Source: Actinomycetes bacterium (GTDB lineage Bacteria > Actinomycetota > Aquicultoria > SURF-47 > JAUUWJ01). From it: a stretch of DNA of 17,727 nt. The translations under genes and the position numbers were made by a program. Shown piece by piece: positions 5,700-13,881 of the stretch. A model generated the notes under the pieces. That model searched no databases. It saw only the letters and a program-made list of their open reading frames with translations, and was not told the DNA's origin. The stretch is from positions 1 through 17,727 of the forward strand of contig JAUUWJ010000004.1 of NCBI GenBank assembly GCA_030589175.1, written 5' to 3'. The stretch's first letter is position 1, and every line of letters begins with the position of its first letter.

Positions 5700-6406
5700 A
5701 AAAACTGCCAACCTGCTGGAAATAATTTCTGAAGATTTATCGTAATTAATTCAAGTTTGTTGAAAAACAACAATAAGCCCATTATTACCAGCAAAAACCC
5801 GCCTATTTTATTGATTATAGAGCTGTTTTTCTTCAGCCAATCAAAGCGATATTTTGAAACTGCAAAAACCTGACCGGCTATAATAAGTGGCAAACCAAGG
5901 CCTAAGGAATAAGTAAGAAGCAAAGAGCTTCCCAGCAGTGAAGTTTCTGCTTGCGATGCCGTTGCCAGTATCGGAGTTAGGAAGATTCCTATACAAGGTG
6001 TCCAACCAAGGGCAAAAGCCATTCCCATTACGAAACTGGAGCTGTTCTTGGTTCTTTGCAAAAGAGATTGGTTGCTTTTATCTAGAAAACCAATCCTTAA
6101 AAGACCCATAAGGTATAAGCCGGCAAAGACAATAAATAATGCCGCAAACTTAATTAATAAATACTTATAAGTTTTTAGAAGGTAACCTAATAGCGTGCTT
6201 GTTGCACCTAAAATGGTAAAAATCAAGGTAAACCCGGCAACAAATAAAACAAGTGGCACAAGTGTTTTCGTAAAAGACTCGGGTTTTTCATCAGGCGCGA
6301 TGCCGGTTACAAAAGAAACATAACCGGGGATAAGCGGTAAGACACAGGGTGAAACAAAAGAGAAAACGCCTGCTATGAATGCTATCGGAAAACTTACTTC
6401 ACTCAT
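5696..6406 (-). CDS. ccdA: CcdA/DsbD-type thiol-disulfide transporter, 236 residues
   Basis: A polytopic membrane protein of the CcdA (short DsbD) family, which passes electrons from cytoplasmic thioredoxin across the membrane to extracytoplasmic thioredoxin-like proteins. The two redox cysteines are in the conserved contexts FVSPCVLPLIPGYVSF (C21) and GWTPCIGIFLTPIL (C138), with about six hydrophobic segments. Its ATG abuts the TAG of the upstream tlpA-like gene, so translation is coupled and the pair forms one redox module. The 236-residue length is normal. It likely serves cytochrome c maturation or general disulfide reduction; no cytochrome genes are in the window to decide. Confidence 0.93.
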   Translation of the reverse strand: MSEVSFPIAFIAGVFSFVSPCVLPLIPGYVSFVTGIAPDEKPESFTKTLVPLVLFVAGFTLIFTILGATSTLLGYLLKTYKYLLIKFAALFIVFAGLYLMGLLRIGFLDKSNQSLLQRTKNSSSFVMGMAFALGWTPCIGIFLTPILATASQAETSLLGSSLLLTYSLGLGLPLIIAGQVFAVSKYRFDWLKKNSSIINKIGGFLLVIMGLLLFFNKLELITINLQKLFPAGWQFF

Positions 6407-6889
6407 CTAAATGCTATCGATTATTTTGCCTAATTCTACGGCGGTTGTTACGCTCACTATATGTTTATATATTCGGTTATCATTTACTATTATTGTTTCC
6501 GGAACACCCGTCGCTCTATACTTTTTGTAAATTCGGCCATCAACGTCGGTTCCATTAGGGTAAGTTATTTTAAATTTCTTGATAAAAGACTTTGCATCTT
6601 TTTTAGAATCTTTATAGTTGACCCCGATCATATAAACTTTATCTTTGTAACTCTTCCAAAAAGCTTGCAGCTCAGGTGCTTCGTCCTGGCACGGTCCGCA
6701 CCAGGAAGCCCATATGTTTATGACAACGGGTTTGTCTTTGAGTTTGCTAAGGGTCATTTTCTTACCCTCAAATGTTGTTATGGTAAAATCAGGAGCTTTT
6801 TCCCCGGAGGGTTTTTTAAAGGTGGTTAAGAAACCTAAGATTATTATGAATACTACGATAAATATAGCAACGAATTTTACAGATCTCAC
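6407..6889 (-). CDS. TlpA/ResA-like membrane-anchored thioredoxin, 160 residues
   Basis: An extracytoplasmic thiol-disulfide reductase of the TlpA/ResA/DsbE group. An N-terminal hydrophobic anchor (residues about 5-22) without a clear cleavage site precedes the APDFTITTFEGK entry strand, the active site WASWCGPC (C64, C67) and the cis-proline region TGVPETIIV near 127-135. The start is GTG at 6889-6887, preceded by AAGGA at a suitable distance. It heads an operon with ccdA, its probable electron donor. The likely job is to keep cysteines of secreted or heme-binding proteins reduced. Confidence 0.93.
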   Translation of the reverse strand: MRSVKFVAIFIVVFIIILGFLTTFKKPSGEKAPDFTITTFEGKKMTLSKLKDKPVVINIWASWCGPCQDEAPELQAFWKSYKDKVYMIGVNYKDSKKDAKSFIKKFKITYPNGTDVDGRIYKKYRATGVPETIIVNDNRIYKHIVSVTTAVELGKIIDSI

Positions 6890-6926
6890 TTATTATCCTT
6901 TGTTTTTGTCTGCTTATTTACGCGTA

Positions 6927-6954
6927 ATAATAACTTTATTACTTATTCAGACAA
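6927..6954 (-). promoter_or_regulatory. Sigma-70-type promoter for tlpA-ccdA
   Basis: On the minus strand TTGTCT (6954-6949), a 16-base spacer and TATTAT (6932-6927) give a 4/6 and 5/6 match to -35/-10. The predicted start near 6920 leaves a leader of about 30 bases with AAGGA ahead of the GTG. Confidence 0.42.
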
Positions 6955-6975
6955 ATTTCATCTCTTTCTAGGTTA

Positions 6976-6987
6976 CCATAATTATGG
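6976..6987. promoter_or_regulatory. 12-bp perfect palindrome CCATAATTATGG, possible operator
   Basis: This perfect dyad lies in the 227-bp divergent gap between tlpA and the reductase gene, about 22 bp upstream of the tlpA -35 candidate. Its position suits a regulator binding site. No regulator gene is near, so only the symmetry supports the call. Confidence 0.3.
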
Positions 6988-7060
6988 AAAATATTATGCT
7001 TTTTTAATATGCTTATCTTGGTTTTTGTTACATGAATTAGCTGTTAGAAATAAATTTTAT

Positions 7061-7068
7061 GCTATATT
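7061..7068 (+). promoter_or_regulatory. Extended -10 element upstream of the reductase gene
   Basis: TATATT at 7063-7068 is preceded by TGC, an extended -10 element. No strong -35 is visible; CTGTTA at 7041-7046 matches 3/6 with a 16-base spacer. The start would fall near 7075, about 42 bases before the ATG. Confidence 0.33.
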
Positions 7069-7116
7069 TTAGTTTGTTTTAGCCAAGCTAGCATTTCTAA
7101 AATTGATGAGGTTTAA

Positions 7117-8364
7117 ATGAAAAAAAGCCAAGCAGTGGTTATTGGCGGAGGTCCGGCCGGAAGTAGTGCCGCTTACTTTTTAGCCAAACAAGGAATAAAA
7201 GTTAATCTAATAGATAAAGATAGTTGGCCGAGAGATAAGATATGCGGAGGCGGCTTAACTACTAATTGTTTTCCCGTACTTCAAAAAATGGGATTGATGG
7301 AGGAACTCGATAAAATTGCCGATTTTAAATTCACAGGTTATGTTATTTACTCGCAAGAAGGAGCGAAGATACAAGCACCGGTAAGACAGAGAATCGGTAA
7401 GGGTAGTGAAGAAATTTCTTACTCCTACATTATAGATAGAAAAGTATTTGACAAGATACTCTTGGATAAAGCCAGGGAAGCCGGCGCTAATATTTTTACC
7501 GAAACGGAAGCGGTAGAAGTTGATATAAGCCAAGATATTATTGTTGAAACTAAGCAAGAAGAGAATTTTGTGTGTGATGTTCTAGTAGTTGCCGATGGGA
7601 GCGGGTCCTCAATAACTCGCAAATTTCAACAAGATGTCCATAAGGGCTCGGCTATTGCTATTAAAAGCATCTTCACGGGCGTAAAAGGCTTAGAAGAAAA
7701 GATGGAGTTTTTCCTTGACGATGACGTAGGTTTTGGCTACGGTTGGATTTTTCCCATAGGAAGAGGCCGGGCAAATGTTGGCATAGGTCTTGATATAGCA
7801 TATTTAAAGCAGCGAAATAAAAATATTCGCCAACTTTTTGCTGAAATGTTGGAGAGGCCCTTGATTAAGCCTAGGCTAGAAGGGGCAAAGATGGAGGGTA
7901 AACCGCAATCATTTCCCTTACGCATGGGATTTGATCTGTCATCTTTTCGCAAAGGCAGGGTGTTATTTGCCGGAGATGCAGCGAGACTTGTATATCCTTT
8001 AAACGGCGAGGGAATTTCTTATGCTCTGCAAAGTGGTGAAGTTGCAGCTTCGGTAATAGCCGATGCGCTTAAAGAGCCGGTAGATTTTTGTCGCCTAACT
8101 CGCTATGAGAGACAAAGTGCAAAGGTTTTTAGCGATTTCAAAGCGGCTACGAGAATGCAAAAACTTATGGGCAGTCCACGTATCCAGCGCTTTGTCTATA
8201 ATAACTCGGTCTATGATGATAAACTTGGACAAAGAGCAATGGGTATTCTGGAGCATTCCTCAGATGTAAAAACCTTCTTTAACATCCGCAGTATTGTGCA
8301 AGGTTTTTATATCGCTTTTAAGCGGAGAATGAATAAGCAGAAAGTGGATCGTGGACAGAAATAG
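7117..8364 (+). CDS. Geranylgeranyl reductase-family FAD oxidoreductase, 415 residues
   Basis: A flavoprotein of the geranylgeranyl reductase (GGR/FixC-like) family, whose members saturate isoprenoid side chains of archaeal-type lipids, chlorophyll phytol or menaquinone. Family marks are the N-terminal Rossmann fingerprint VIGGGPAGSSAAYFLAKQG, KICGGGLTTN near residue 43, and the second FAD block LFAGDAARLVYPLNGEGISYAL near 285-306. The length is typical. ATG at 7117 has GAGG a few bases upstream. In a bacterium, menaquinone tail reduction is a reasonable guess, and a UbiB-family gene lies 3 kb away, but the substrate is not shown by sequence. The last codons (KVDRGQK) and stop lie inside a heptamer array, so the C-terminus may have been reshaped by repeat spread. 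Confidence 0.88.
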   Translation: MKKSQAVVIGGGPAGSSAAYFLAKQGIKVNLIDKDSWPRDKICGGGLTTNCFPVLQKMGLMEELDKIADFKFTGYVIYSQEGAKIQAPVRQRIGKGSEEISYSYIIDRKVFDKILLDKAREAGANIFTETEAVEVDISQDIIVETKQEENFVCDVLVVADGSGSSITRKFQQDVHKGSAIAIKSIFTGVKGLEEKMEFFLDDDVGFGYGWIFPIGRGRANVGIGLDIAYLKQRNKNIRQLFAEMLERPLIKPRLEGAKMEGKPQSFPLRMGFDLSSFRKGRVLFAGDAARLVYPLNGEGISYALQSGEVAASVIADALKEPVDFCRLTRYERQSAKVFSDFKAATRMQKLMGSPRIQRFVYNNSVYDDKLGQRAMGILEHSSDVKTFFNIRSIVQGFYIAFKRRMNKQKVDRGQK

Positions 8365-8392
8365 CGAATAGTGAAAAGTGAAAACGAATGGC
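8344..8392 (+). repeat. Heptamer array overlapping the reductase stop codon
   Basis: Seven 7-base units start at 8344, 8351, 8358, 8365, 8372, 8379 and 8386. The clearest pairs are GTGGATC/GTGGACA and TGAAAAG/TGAAAAC. The first three lie inside the coding sequence and the TAG stop ends the third. This is the only array in the window that enters a gene. Confidence 0.55.
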
Positions 8393-8448
8393 AAGGCCAA
8401 AAGCGTGTAAGAAATCTAAACTGGCTTGGTTTCTGATATCTGGTTAAT

Positions 8449-8476
8449 CGAACAACGAATAACGAACAACGAACTC
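8449..8476 (+). repeat. CGAACAA heptamer array abutting the lepA stop
   Basis: Units start at 8449 (CGAACAA), 8456 (CGAATAA), 8463 (CGAACAA) and 8470 (CGAACTC). The last base touches the lepA stop at 8477. The unit is the same as that at 2151-2192 in another phase. Confidence 0.85.
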
Positions 8477-10267
8477 TTATTTTATTTTCAAGAAATCAAT
8501 AAAAGCTTGTTGGGGAACCTCCACTTGGCCGACCATCTTGAGGCGCTTTTTTCCTTTCTTTTGTTTTTCAAGGAGTTTTCTTTTTCTGGTTACATCTCCA
8601 CCATAGAGTTTAGCGATTACGTCTTTTCTTAGAGGTCTTATCGTTTCGCGGCTGATAACACGGCTCCCGATGGCCGCTTGAATCGGCACTTCAAAAAGTT
8701 GGCGGGGGATAAGCTCTCTGAGTTTTTCAACTGTTTTGCGGCCTCTGTGGTAAGCGCCTTCTTTTGGCACAATCGAAGAAAAAGCGTCAATAACTTTTCC
8801 GGCAAGCAAAATATCGAGTTTTACCAAGTCTCCTTTTCGGTAACCGATAAGTTCGTAATCAAAAGTAGCGTATCCCTTAGTACCGGATTTAAGCAGATCG
8901 AAATAGTCGACAATTACTTCAGCCAAAGGTAGCTCATAGGTCAATTGTGCTCTATGCTCGCTAAGATATTCGAGTTTTTTATAAACGCCCCTTTTTTCTT
9001 GTGAGATTTCCATGATACTTCCGACGTACTCGGGAGGCGAGAGGACGGTCGCATTAATATAGGGTTCCTCGATGGATGCGATTAGGTTGGTTTCCGGAAT
9101 TTGAGAGGGATTTCGAATCTCGCTTTCTTTGCCATCCGTTTTTTCTATTTTATAAGCAACATTTGCCGTAGTTGCTATCAAATCGAGCTCATACTCGCGT
9201 TCAAGCCGCTCTTTTACAATTTCCATGTGCAAAAGTCCCAAAAAACCGCAGCGAAAACCAAAACCCAAAGCGTTTGAAGTTTCCGGCTCGAAAGTAAAAG
9301 AAGGGTCGTTTAACTTCAACTTTTCCAGAGCCTCTTTTAAGTCTTCATAACGGTCTCCTTTAATCGGGTAAAGGCCGGCAAAAACAACGGGTTTAATATC
9401 CTTATAACCAGGTAAAGGCGTATCAGCCTGGTGTTTAGCGTCGGTAACCGTATCTCCGATCTTTGATTCGCCAATATTTCGCGAGCCGGTTATGATATAG
9501 CCTACTTCACCTGCACTTAACTCTTGCGTTGGAGTAAGTTCGGGAGTAAATATTCCCACTTCTTCGATTTCAAGTTCTTTTCCCGTAGCCATAAATTTAA
9601 TTTTCTGCTTAGTTTTTAAAGAGCTGCTAAAAAGCCTTAGATAGGTTATCACTCCTCTGAACTGGTTGTAAATTGAATCAAAAACTAATCCTTTAAGCGG
9701 TTCACCGACATTTTCTTTGGGCGCACGTATGCGGGAGATAATAGCTTCGAGTACTTCTTGGACGCCTTCGCCGGTCTTAGCCGAGACAAGCAAAGCATCT
9801 TCAGCTTTCAATCCGAGACTTTTTTCAATTTCTTCCTTAACTTCATTGATTCTCGCACTCGGCAAATCGATCTTATTGATCACGGGAATTATTTCCAGGT
9901 CATTTTCCATCGCCAAAAAGGCGTTTGCCAAAGTTTGGGCTTCTACTCCTTGAACAGCATCAACTACCAAAAGAACACCTTCACAAGCTGCTAAGGAACG
10001 GGAAACTTCATAAGTAAAATCAACGTGCCCCGGCGTATCTATAAGATTGAATACATATTCTGTGCTGTCATTAGCCTTGTAATTGATTCGCACGGTTTGA
10101 GCTTTAATGGTTATGCCGCGTTCTCGCTCGATATCCATGCGATCGAGGAATTGATCGACCATTTTTCTTTTATCGACTGATTCGGTCAGCTCGAGGATTC
10201 TATCGGCTAACGTCGATTTACCATGGTCAATATGGGCAATTATGCTGAAATTTCTGATATTTTTCAT
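8477..10267 (-). CDS. lepA: Elongation factor 4 (LepA), 596 residues
   Basis: The ribosomal back-translocating GTPase EF-4. Complete GTPase motifs are visible: AHIDHGKST (11-19), DTPGH (77-81), NKID (131-134) and a SAK block near 162-164. The EF-G-like domains follow ([25 protein letters not shown]), then the LepA-specific C-terminal domain ending in [18 protein letters not shown]. The length matches the family almost exactly. ATG at 10267-10265 has no visible Shine-Dalgarno sequence. It is a single-gene unit facing the heptamer array at its 3' end and divergent from a small secreted-protein gene. Confidence 0.98.
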   Translation of the reverse strand: MKNIRNFSIIAHIDHGKSTLADRILELTESVDKRKMVDQFLDRMDIERERGITIKAQTVRINYKANDSTEYVFNLIDTPGHVDFTYEVSRSLAACEGVLLVVDAVQGVEAQTLANAFLAMENDLEIIPVINKIDLPSARINEVKEEIEKSLGLKAEDALLVSAKTGEGVQEVLEAIISRIRAPKENVGEPLKGLVFDSIYNQFRGVITYLRLFSSSLKTKQKIKFMATGKELEIEEVGIFTPELTPTQELSAGEVGYIITGSRNIGESKIGDTVTDAKHQADTPLPGYKDIKPVVFAGLYPIKGDRYEDLKEALEKLKLNDPSFTFEPETSNALGFGFRCGFLGLLHMEIVKERLEREYELDLIATTANVAYKIEKTDGKESEIRNPSQIPETNLIASIEEPYINATVLSPPEYVGSIMEISQEKRGVYKKLEYLSEHRAQLTYELPLAEVIVDYFDLLKSGTKGYATFDYELIGYRKGDLVKLDILLAGKVIDAFSSIVPKEGAYHRGRKTVEKLRELIPRQLFEVPIQAAIGSRVISRETIRPLRKDVIAKLYGGDVTRKRKLLEKQKKGKKRLKMVGQVEVPQQAFIDFLKIK

Positions 10268-10301
10268 AAAATCACTAATTAAATTTCAAATTTCAGATAC
10301 A

Positions 10302-10331
10302 AGAATAGCAAAATAATCTGAAAATTGTCAG
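10302..10331 (-). promoter_or_regulatory. Sigma-70-type promoter candidate for lepA
   Basis: On the minus strand CTGACA (10331-10326), 18 bases and TATTCT (10307-10302), preceded by TGC, form a plausible housekeeping promoter about 35 bases upstream of the lepA ATG. TTTCAGAT and ATCTGAAA flank the -10 as an inverted repeat. Confidence 0.38.
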
Positions 10332-10369
10332 AAAAGAGCAAGAAAAGAAATAAACACCACTCTAAGTGC

Positions 10370-10397
10370 TAAAGTTTCACCGCTCCCTTGCCGATAA
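10370..10397 (+). promoter_or_regulatory. Perfect sigma-28 (FliA/WhiG)-type promoter, TAAAGTTT-N12-GCCGATAA
   Basis: TAAAGTTT at 10370-10377 and GCCGATAA at 10390-10397 each match the sigma-28 consensus in all eight bases, separated by 12 bases. The predicted start near 10404 leaves about 14 bases to the TTG codon, with AGGAG at 10407-10411 inside. This is the strongest regulatory signal in the window. Confidence 0.72.
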
Positions 10398-10417
10398 ATT
10401 AATTATAGGAGAAAAAC

Positions 10418-10774
10418 TTGAGGCGCATAATCGCACTAGGATTCATAATATTGAGCATAACAGGTCTTGCATTTGCTGAAAACGGACAGCCTATAGATCG
10501 TCCAACGGCTTATTCAACAAAAATAAGTTCTTATAAAATAATAGTTGTAACCCCTCTTGATTCGAAACGCTCAGTTTTGATAGGTATTCAGAAGGAAGGA
10601 CAAAAAAAACCTGACTCTTATCTTGCAGAAGGAGTGCTTGCTTTAGCTATTTCAAAGTTTACTAAAATGGCTGTCAAGGTAGATAACGATAAGAAAGTAA
10701 AAAAGTATGCGAAGGATATGGTTCAAGCAAAAGCACTCGCTGTAAAAGTCGATAGCGGAAAGAAGTTAGAATAG
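10418..10774 (+). CDS. Small secreted protein of unknown function, 118 residues
   Basis: A short exported protein. The first 20 residues (MRRIIALGFIILSITGLAFA) form a classic Sec signal peptide with probable cleavage at AFA|EN. The mature part of about 98 residues is lysine-rich toward its C-terminus, and two AVKVDxxKK phrases (AVKVDNDKK and AVKVDSGKK) hint at internal duplication. There are no cysteines, lipobox or membrane anchor. TTG at 10418 is supported by AGGAG (10407-10411) six bases upstream. A perfect sigma-28-type promoter lies directly ahead, so expression may be tied to motility or a WhiG-like developmental programme. I do not recognise the family. Confidence 0.8.
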   Translation: MRRIIALGFIILSITGLAFAENGQPIDRPTAYSTKISSYKIIVVTPLDSKRSVLIGIQKEGQKKPDSYLAEGVLALAISKFTKMAVKVDNDKKVKKYAKDMVQAKALAVKVDSGKKLE

Positions 10775-10824
10775 ATAAATAAAATATTGATAGAAAAGAA
10801 GACATAACGAGAAGAACTATGCTT

Positions 10825-11844
10825 TTATATTATTAGCATGGCATCGCCGAAACTAAAGAAGCGATAGCCTTTTTTTATCGCTTCAGAGTATGCGTTTCTT
10901 ATCCCATCTATGCTGGCGAAAGAGCTGACCATGGCAAGCAGTGTTGAGCGTGGTAGGTGAAAATTAGTAATCATGGCATCAACCGCCTTGAACTTGTATC
11001 CGGGATAAATAAATAAATCGGTTGAGCCTTCCTGCTCTTCATAAAAGTTTTTCTTAGCTAAAGTCTCAAGAACGCGGGCACTGGTTGTTCCAACGGCAAT
11101 TATCCTATGATTGAGATTTCTAGCTTCGTTTATTAGGTCGGCTGCAACTTGGCCAACTTTATAATGTTCGCTATGTATTTTGTGATCTTCCACTTCTTCC
11201 TCTCTAATTGGCTGGAAAGTATCCAGGCCGATTCTCAATGTTATTGACGCAAACTTTACTCCGAAATCTTTTAGCGATTGAATTAGTTTTGATGTGAAAT
11301 GGAGTCCTGCCGTAGGAGCGGCAGCCGATTCTTGTTTTTGAGCATAGACTGTTTGGTAACGCTCAGGGTGCAAGAGGGGCTTTACAATATAGGGAGGTAA
11401 GGGTATTTCGCCTATCTCTTGGAGTATTTTGAGCAACGGCTCTTTGCTTTTAAACAAAACCAAACGCCGGCCATCTTCAAGTTCTTTCAACACTTCCACT
11501 TTCAAATCAGCGTTGAAATCAATTACACTTCCCGGCTTTAAGCGCTTTGCCGGTTTAGCCAAAACTTCCCATTTATTTTCTTCGCTAGGTGATAAAAGCA
11601 AGAGTTCGATACTTGCCTTGGTATCTGTTTTTTGTCCTTTTATTCGCGCAGGAAGAACTTTTGTATCGTTTACTACTAATAAATCTCCAGGCTTTAGAAA
11701 GTCTCCAATTTGAAAAAACTGGTGGTGCCCGATTTGCTTAGTTTTTCTGTTTAAAACAAGCAACTTCGATGAATTCCTAGGCTCAACCGGCTCCTGAGCA
11801 ATTAATTTTTCTGGAAGATTGTAATCTAGTTCATCTGTTTTCAT
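10825..11844 (-). CDS. queA: S-adenosylmethionine:tRNA ribosyltransferase-isomerase (QueA), 339 residues
   Basis: QueA transfers and isomerises the ribosyl part of S-adenosylmethionine onto preQ1 at tRNA position 34, giving epoxyqueuosine. Recognisable blocks are the N-terminal DYNLPEKLIAQEPVEPRNSSKLL, VVNDTKVLPARIKG, AAAPTAGLHFTSKLI, VGTTSARVLETL and the C-terminal TNFHLPRSTLLAMVSSFA. The length is normal. ATG at 11844 has no clear ribosome site. It lies 109 bases downstream of queH on the same strand, so the two genes catalyse consecutive steps and may share a transcript. Confidence 0.97.
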   Translation of the reverse strand: MKTDELDYNLPEKLIAQEPVEPRNSSKLLVLNRKTKQIGHHQFFQIGDFLKPGDLLVVNDTKVLPARIKGQKTDTKASIELLLLSPSEENKWEVLAKPAKRLKPGSVIDFNADLKVEVLKELEDGRRLVLFKSKEPLLKILQEIGEIPLPPYIVKPLLHPERYQTVYAQKQESAAAPTAGLHFTSKLIQSLKDFGVKFASITLRIGLDTFQPIREEEVEDHKIHSEHYKVGQVAADLINEARNLNHRIIAVGTTSARVLETLAKKNFYEEQEGSTDLFIYPGYKFKAVDAMITNFHLPRSTLLAMVSSFASIDGIRNAYSEAIKKGYRFFSFGDAMLII

Positions 11845-11953
11845 GTTCTATTAATGTAACAGAAGAAGAACGAAATTGAACACAAACTGTTAGACGGATA
11901 ATAATTTAAATTTGAAGATAAACACGGGTTATGAAGAAAGTGAAATTTTGTAA

Positions 11954-12505
11954 TTATTCTTTGACTTTTGTTTTCCTGGCTTTTAGTTCAGCCTCTCTTT
12001 CTTCGAGACTGAATTTGCAGCCGCAATATTTTTGCCGGTAGATACCGAGCTCTTTTGCCGTTTTTTGGGCATCTTTGTAATAAGGCCTGAAGTCTTCGTA
12101 ATAGAAAGGGATATCGAATTTTTTTGATGCTGCCGTGCCCATCTCAATTATGAGTTCGTGTTTTTGATATGGTGAGACCAGTAGGGTAGATGTAAAAGTA
12201 TCAAAACCTTTCATTTGCGCAACTCGGGCAGTTTCTTTCAAGCGTAATTCATAGCATTTTTCACAACGCTCAGTTGTATCAAAAGCAACTTTATTTAAGT
12301 ATTGGTCCGGGTTGTAATGGTAGGTAATTAAATCTGTTTTTGCTTCCTCGGCGAATTGCTCGACCCAGGCAAGGCGTTGGTTGAACTCCTCAAAAGGATG
12401 GATATTCGGATTGTAATAAAAAAGTGCGAGCTTATTATCCTGCAATCTTTCAAAAGGTGAAAGCAAACAAGGTGCACAGCATGTATGTAATAATAATTTC
12501 ATCAT
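11954..12505 (-). CDS. queH: Epoxyqueuosine reductase QueH (formerly DUF208), 183 residues
   Basis: QueH reduces epoxyqueuosine to queuosine in tRNA and is the non-homologous replacement for QueG. The family cysteines are present: LLHTCCAPC near the N-terminus (C9, C10, C13), ERCEKCYELRL (C81, C84) and KYCGCKF (C161, C163). The CC and CxxC pairs are the expected iron-sulfur ligands. Length is typical of the single-domain form. It starts MMK, so ATG at 12505 or 12502 is possible; neither has a strong ribosome site. It lies upstream of queA, so the final two queuosine steps are encoded together. The upstream gap holds a good sigma-70 promoter and a heptamer array. Confidence 0.95.
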   Translation of the reverse strand: MMKLLLHTCCAPCLLSPFERLQDNKLALFYYNPNIHPFEEFNQRLAWVEQFAEEAKTDLITYHYNPDQYLNKVAFDTTERCEKCYELRLKETARVAQMKGFDTFTSTLLVSPYQKHELIIEMGTAASKKFDIPFYYEDFRPYYKDAQKTAKELGIYRQKYCGCKFSLEEREAELKARKTKVKE

Positions 12506-12513
12506 AATTTTAG

Positions 12514-12542
12514 TTGTTTGTTGTTCGTTTTTTCGTTGTTCG
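12514..12542 (-). repeat. CGAACAA heptamer array in the queH leader
   Basis: On the plus strand TTGTTTG (12514), TTGTTCG (12521), an 8-base variant (12528) and TTGTTCG (12536) follow each other. On the minus strand these are CGAACAA units, the same as at 8449 and 2151 but inverted. They lie between the queH promoter candidate and its start, so they would be in the mRNA leader. Confidence 0.75.
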
Positions 12543-12557
12543 AATATTTATTTAATT

Positions 12558-12586
12558 ATTATATCGTCAACAGATTGATTTTCTAA
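12558..12586 (-). promoter_or_regulatory. Sigma-70-type promoter for queH-queA
   Basis: On the minus strand TTAGAA (12586-12581), a 17-base spacer and a perfect TATAAT (12563-12558) form a strong housekeeping promoter, starting transcription near 12551. Confidence 0.5.
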
Positions 12587-12604
12587 AATGAAATTCTCGG
12601 TTTT

Positions 12605-12632
12605 GAGCTCTCAGCTCTAAGGTCTGATGTTT
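12605..12632 (+). repeat. Degenerate heptamer array upstream of the MFS gene
   Basis: Four 7-base units start at 12605 (GAGCTCT), 12612 (CAGCTCT), 12619 (AAGGTCT) and 12626 (GATGTTT). An inverted AGAGCT occurs at about 12653-12658. Confidence 0.5.
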
Positions 12633-12699
12633 GAGATAGTAATCGGATTGATTAGAGCTAAACAACTTTTTCGAGTTCAAAATGGGTAAATAGAAAAAA

Positions 12700-13881
12700 A
12701 TGTTAACTCGCGATTTAAAATTGATCTTTGCATCGATTTTTGCCCTTGGTTTTGGCTACGGCCTTTATTTTTATTTGGCGCCTATTTTTGCCAGGCAAAT
12801 AGGAGCAACTGCCGTGCAAGTAGGGATAATCTATACGACTTTTTATTTAGTAACGGGTATTGTTGCTATTCCCGGCGGCTTGTTAGCCGATCGTTATAAC
12901 CTCTACTACGTTATAGTTTTCACCTGGATTTTTGTGATACCCACAGGATTCTTATATTACTTTGCCCAAAGTTGGGTGACTTTAGTTGTTGCCAATGTGT
13001 TTGGTGGCTTGTCAATGATGAACTCACCGGCTATTGCCGTATATATCACAAAAAAAGCGGACCCAAAACACCTGGCCAGATCATTTACCTTAGTCTACTC
13101 TTCTTTTGCTGCGGGAATGATTTTAAGTCCGGCATTAGGTGGCTTTATTGCTCAAATTTACAATATCAGGATAATCTTTTTGATTGCCTCTGCGTTGTTT
13201 GTTATTAGCATTATTTTAATAAGTTTTATTTCAAAAGAAGAGCCGGCACTGTCTAAAGGTGAGGGTCTGTTATTGCCTATACTCAGAGACATCCGTTTTA
13301 TCGGAGCCATACTTTATTTCTCTTTAATATTTTTTATTATTTATATAAGCCAGCCTTTTTTGATGCCGTTTTTGCAAGAATTTCGGGATTTTTCGCTTGT
13401 CCAGATTGGGTTCTTGGGAGCAGTAAGTTCTTTGGGTGCTGCCATAATCGGGCCTTTTATGGGCCACCTTGCTGATATTTACAGTCGTCGTGTCGCTTTG
13501 ATAGGTGCGCTATTTTTTGTATTTTTAGGAGTAGTTATATTCTTAAGTTTTAGTTCATTTGCGGTAATGCTGATAGCTTTTATATTTTTCGGTGTTGTCG
13601 AGGGATTTTACTCATTATCGGGAGCTCTAATAAGTTCGATGCTAACAGATTTACCTTCAGGCCTGGCTTTTGGAGTTTTCAGGTCTATTAGCAACAGCAT
13701 CGCTTTTATCGGTCCTTTTGTGGGTGGTTTATTGTTTGAAGTGGATTTGCGCCTACCTTTTTTTGTTAGCGGTGTATCGGCTTTAATACTGATTATTGCT
13801 ACTTATACTGCTCCATTCTTAAGGGACAAAGGCATGCCGTTTGTTCAGGCAATAGTTAAGAGGCCACCTCCTCCTACTTAG
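12700..13881 (+). CDS. Major facilitator superfamily transporter, 393 residues
   Basis: A 12-helix MFS permease by hydrophobicity. The signature motif A (GxxxDR) is in the loop after helix 2 as GGLLADRYNLYYV, and its echo in the second half is GHLADIYSRRVAL, as expected from the internal duplication. Length fits drug/metabolite efflux-type MFS proteins of about 390-400 residues. The substrate cannot be read from sequence. ATG at 12700 has only a weak GGGT upstream, and initiation may rely on a short leader. The last 8 bases overlap the convergent kinase-like gene. The C-terminus ends in a proline run. Confidence 0.9.
   Translation: MLTRDLKLIFASIFALGFGYGLYFYLAPIFARQIGATAVQVGIIYTTFYLVTGIVAIPGGLLADRYNLYYVIVFTWIFVIPTGFLYYFAQSWVTLVVANVFGGLSMMNSPAIAVYITKKADPKHLARSFTLVYSSFAAGMILSPALGGFIAQIYNIRIIFLIASALFVISIILISFISKEEPALSKGEGLLLPILRDIRFIGAILYFSLIFFIIYISQPFLMPFLQEFRDFSLVQIGFLGAVSSLGAAIIGPFMGHLADIYSRRVALIGALFFVFLGVVIFLSFSSFAVMLIAFIFFGVVEGFYSLSGALISSMLTDLPSGLAFGVFRSISNSIAFIGPFVGGLLFEVDLRLPFFVSGVSALILIIATYTAPFLRDKGMPFVQAIVKRPPPPT

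Noticed and set aside
6461..6971. Two plus-strand open frames over tlpA
   Set aside because: They run antisense to a well-supported thioredoxin gene, with no ribosome site or recognisable domain.
8426..8632. Plus-strand open frame over the lepA 3' end
   Set aside because: It is antisense to conserved lepA codons, begins in a repeat array and has no recognisable protein features.
12664..12689. GGGTAA at 12684 as a SigB-type -10 for the MFS gene
   Set aside because: No GTTT-like -35 occurs at 12-14 bases upstream.
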